From contig CANQWZ010000021.1 of NCBI GenBank assembly GCA_947627685.1, positions 1 to 15,840 of the forward strand: a DNA stretch of 15,840 nt, given 5' to 3'. The stretch comes from an uncultured Bacilli bacterium (lineage in GTDB: Bacteria; Bacillota_I; Bacilli_A; ML615J-28; CAG-313). The notes beneath the pieces are model-generated. The model worked only from the letters and a program-made list of their open reading frames with translations. It had not been told where the DNA came from and did not search any database. Shown here in pieces: positions 14,779 to 15,840 of the stretch (its first letter is position 1; every line of letters starts with the position of its first letter). Position numbers and translations under genes: made by a program.

Positions 14779-15840
14779 TTTCTTTCTCCTTTCTTAAAAT
14801 TATGCCACAATTTTCGGGTATGGTTATTGGTTGTCCACTTGTGATTTTTTGGTTTTCTAAAGTGGTTTTACCACCATATTTGATATCACTACTACATAAA
14901 ATAATTTCATATCGACCTTCAGCAAGTTCAATAAGGTAATTAGGCCAACTAACAAAAGCAAAATTGAGAATAACTATTAAAGTATCACCATTACTAGCTA
15001 TTCTTTGATAACTAATAATATTATGATCTTTATCATCAACTACTAACCATTTAAAACCATCCCAGTTTATATCGTTTTGATATAGTGCCATACTATTTTG
15101 GTATAAATGATTAATGGTACTAACAAAGGTCTGTAAACCTAAATGTTGATCATATTTTAATACTTCCCAGTCAAGCTCTCTAGTTTCAGACCATTCTCTA
15201 AATTGGCCAAATTCACCGCCCATAAATAATAATTTTTTACCAGGATGAGTCATCATATATAAATAATAGGCTTTTAATGAAGCAAATTTTTGTTCATAAT
15301 TGCCTGCCATTTTATTAATTAGTGAACCCTTCATATGAACAACTTCATCATGACTTAAGGGTAAAATATAATGTTCACTAAATATATAAGTTAATTGAAA
15401 AGTTAATTTATCATGTTCGTAACGTCTAAATAAAGGATCTGTTTTCATATAAGCTAAAGTATCATTCATCCAACCCATATTCCATTTATAATCAAAGCCA
15501 AGACCATTTTCATTGGTTGGGTAAGTTATTTTCGGATAAGCTGTTGATTCTTCTGCGATCATTATTACCCCGGGATAATATTTATGAATAGTGGCATTAA
15601 CTTTTTGTAAAAAGGCTACAGCTTCTAAATTAATATTAGTGCCTTGATTATTTAGATGCCAATTACCTTCCGTGCGCCCATAATCAAGGTATAACATTGA
15701 TGCTACTGCGTCAACTCTAATACCATCAATATGAAACTTATCAACTAGAAACATTGCATTTGATACTAGAAAAGATTGCACCTCATTACGGCCATAATCA
15801 AAACATCTAGTACCCCATCCTAAATGTTCTTTTTTAGTTT
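14771..15840 (-). CDS. glgB: 1,4-alpha-glucan branching enzyme (5' end outside the window)
   Basis: GlgB (GH13) makes the alpha-1,6 branches of glycogen. The reading frame stays open to the window edge, and 355 C-terminal residues are visible. The N-terminal CBM48 domain and early barrel are missing only because the window ends. Visible motifs, in order, are HLGWGTRCFDYGRNEV, FHIDGIRVDAVASMLYLDYG with the nucleophile Asp, and IMIAEESTAYP with the acid/base Glu. LPLSHDEVVHMKGSL with the stabilising Asp and LLFMGGEFGQFREWSETREL follow, then a C-terminal beta domain. A GTG at 15779..15781 is internal and not a start, since the family sequence continues upstream of it. It overlaps glgC by eight bases and is the first glg gene seen; the operon promoter must lie beyond the window. 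Confidence 0.96.
   Translation of the reverse strand, partial: TKKEHLGWGTRCFDYGRNEVQSFLVSNAMFLVDKFHIDGIRVDAVASMLYLDYGRTEGNWHLNNQGTNINLEAVAFLQKVNATIHKYYPGVIMIAEESTAYPKITYPTNENGLGFDYKWNMGWMNDTLAYMKTDPLFRRYEHDKLTFQLTYIFSEHYILPLSHDEVVHMKGSLINKMAGNYEQKFASLKAYYLYMMTHPGKKLLFMGGEFGQFREWSETRELDWEVLKYDQHLGLQTFVSTINHLYQNSMALYQNDINWDGFKWLVVDDKDHNIISYQRIASNGDTLIVILNFAFVSWPNYLIELAEGRYEIILCSSDIKYGGKTTLENQKITSGQPITIPENCGIILRKEKENV

Noticed and set aside
1..15840. Search for tRNA genes, CRISPR repeats, insertion sequences, attachment sites or phage genes
   Set aside because: Gaps between genes are at most about 150 bases and hold only promoters, leaders and a terminator; no such elements were seen.

Overview
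The window is strongly AT-rich (by eye about one third G+C) and every supported gene lies on the minus strand, so transcription runs from high to low coordinates. The proteins are Bacillota-type: a zinc-type MetRS with a C-terminal tRNA-binding domain, a GlgC/GlgD pair, YitT with DUF2179, and S9/L13 sequences. Together with near-consensus sigma-A promoters and AGGAGG ribosome sites, this points to a low-GC member of the Bacilli. An Erysipelotrichales or RF39-like gut lineage is my best guess, but it is inference. All 12 stop codons are TAA (8) or TAG (4). TGA is not used as a stop, and every tryptophan codon I checked is TGG.

Region 1 (15840 down to about 7414) is a glycogen-metabolism cluster in transcription order glgB (5' end outside the window), glgC, glgD, glgA, glgP, pfkA. 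The first five are packed tightly: glgB and glgC overlap by 8 bases and the later gaps are 3, 19 and 11 bases. GlgC (with its GlgD partner) makes ADP-glucose, GlgA polymerises it, GlgB adds branches, GlgP releases glucose-1-phosphate, and PfkA commits hexose phosphate to glycolysis. pfkA follows a 94-base gap with its own candidate promoter and ends at a clear rho-independent terminator (7414..7453).

Region 2 (7321 to 5351) holds one surface protein. It has a signal peptide, a cohesin-like N-terminal domain, four Ig/HYR-like repeats of about 90 residues and a C-terminal Cys motif followed by a membrane anchor.

Region 3 (5283 to 983) is a probable operon of metG, a CPA2-type cation/proton antiporter and a YitT-family membrane protein, driven by an extended -10 promoter just upstream of metG. 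MetRS has an unusual QIGN in place of the HIGH signature.

Region 4 (966 to 2) is the rplM-rpsI ribosomal protein operon, with a consensus sigma-A promoter and a leader of about 76 nucleotides that may be an L13 autoregulatory element.

No tRNA, rRNA, CRISPR array, insertion sequence or phage gene was seen, and no gene-free stretch exceeds 300 bases. Most of the window is core metabolism and housekeeping. I did not find a convincing new multi-gene system. The items most worth a second look are the MetRS active-site variant, the modular surface protein, the rplM leader and a perfect palindrome at the glgD-glgA junction.
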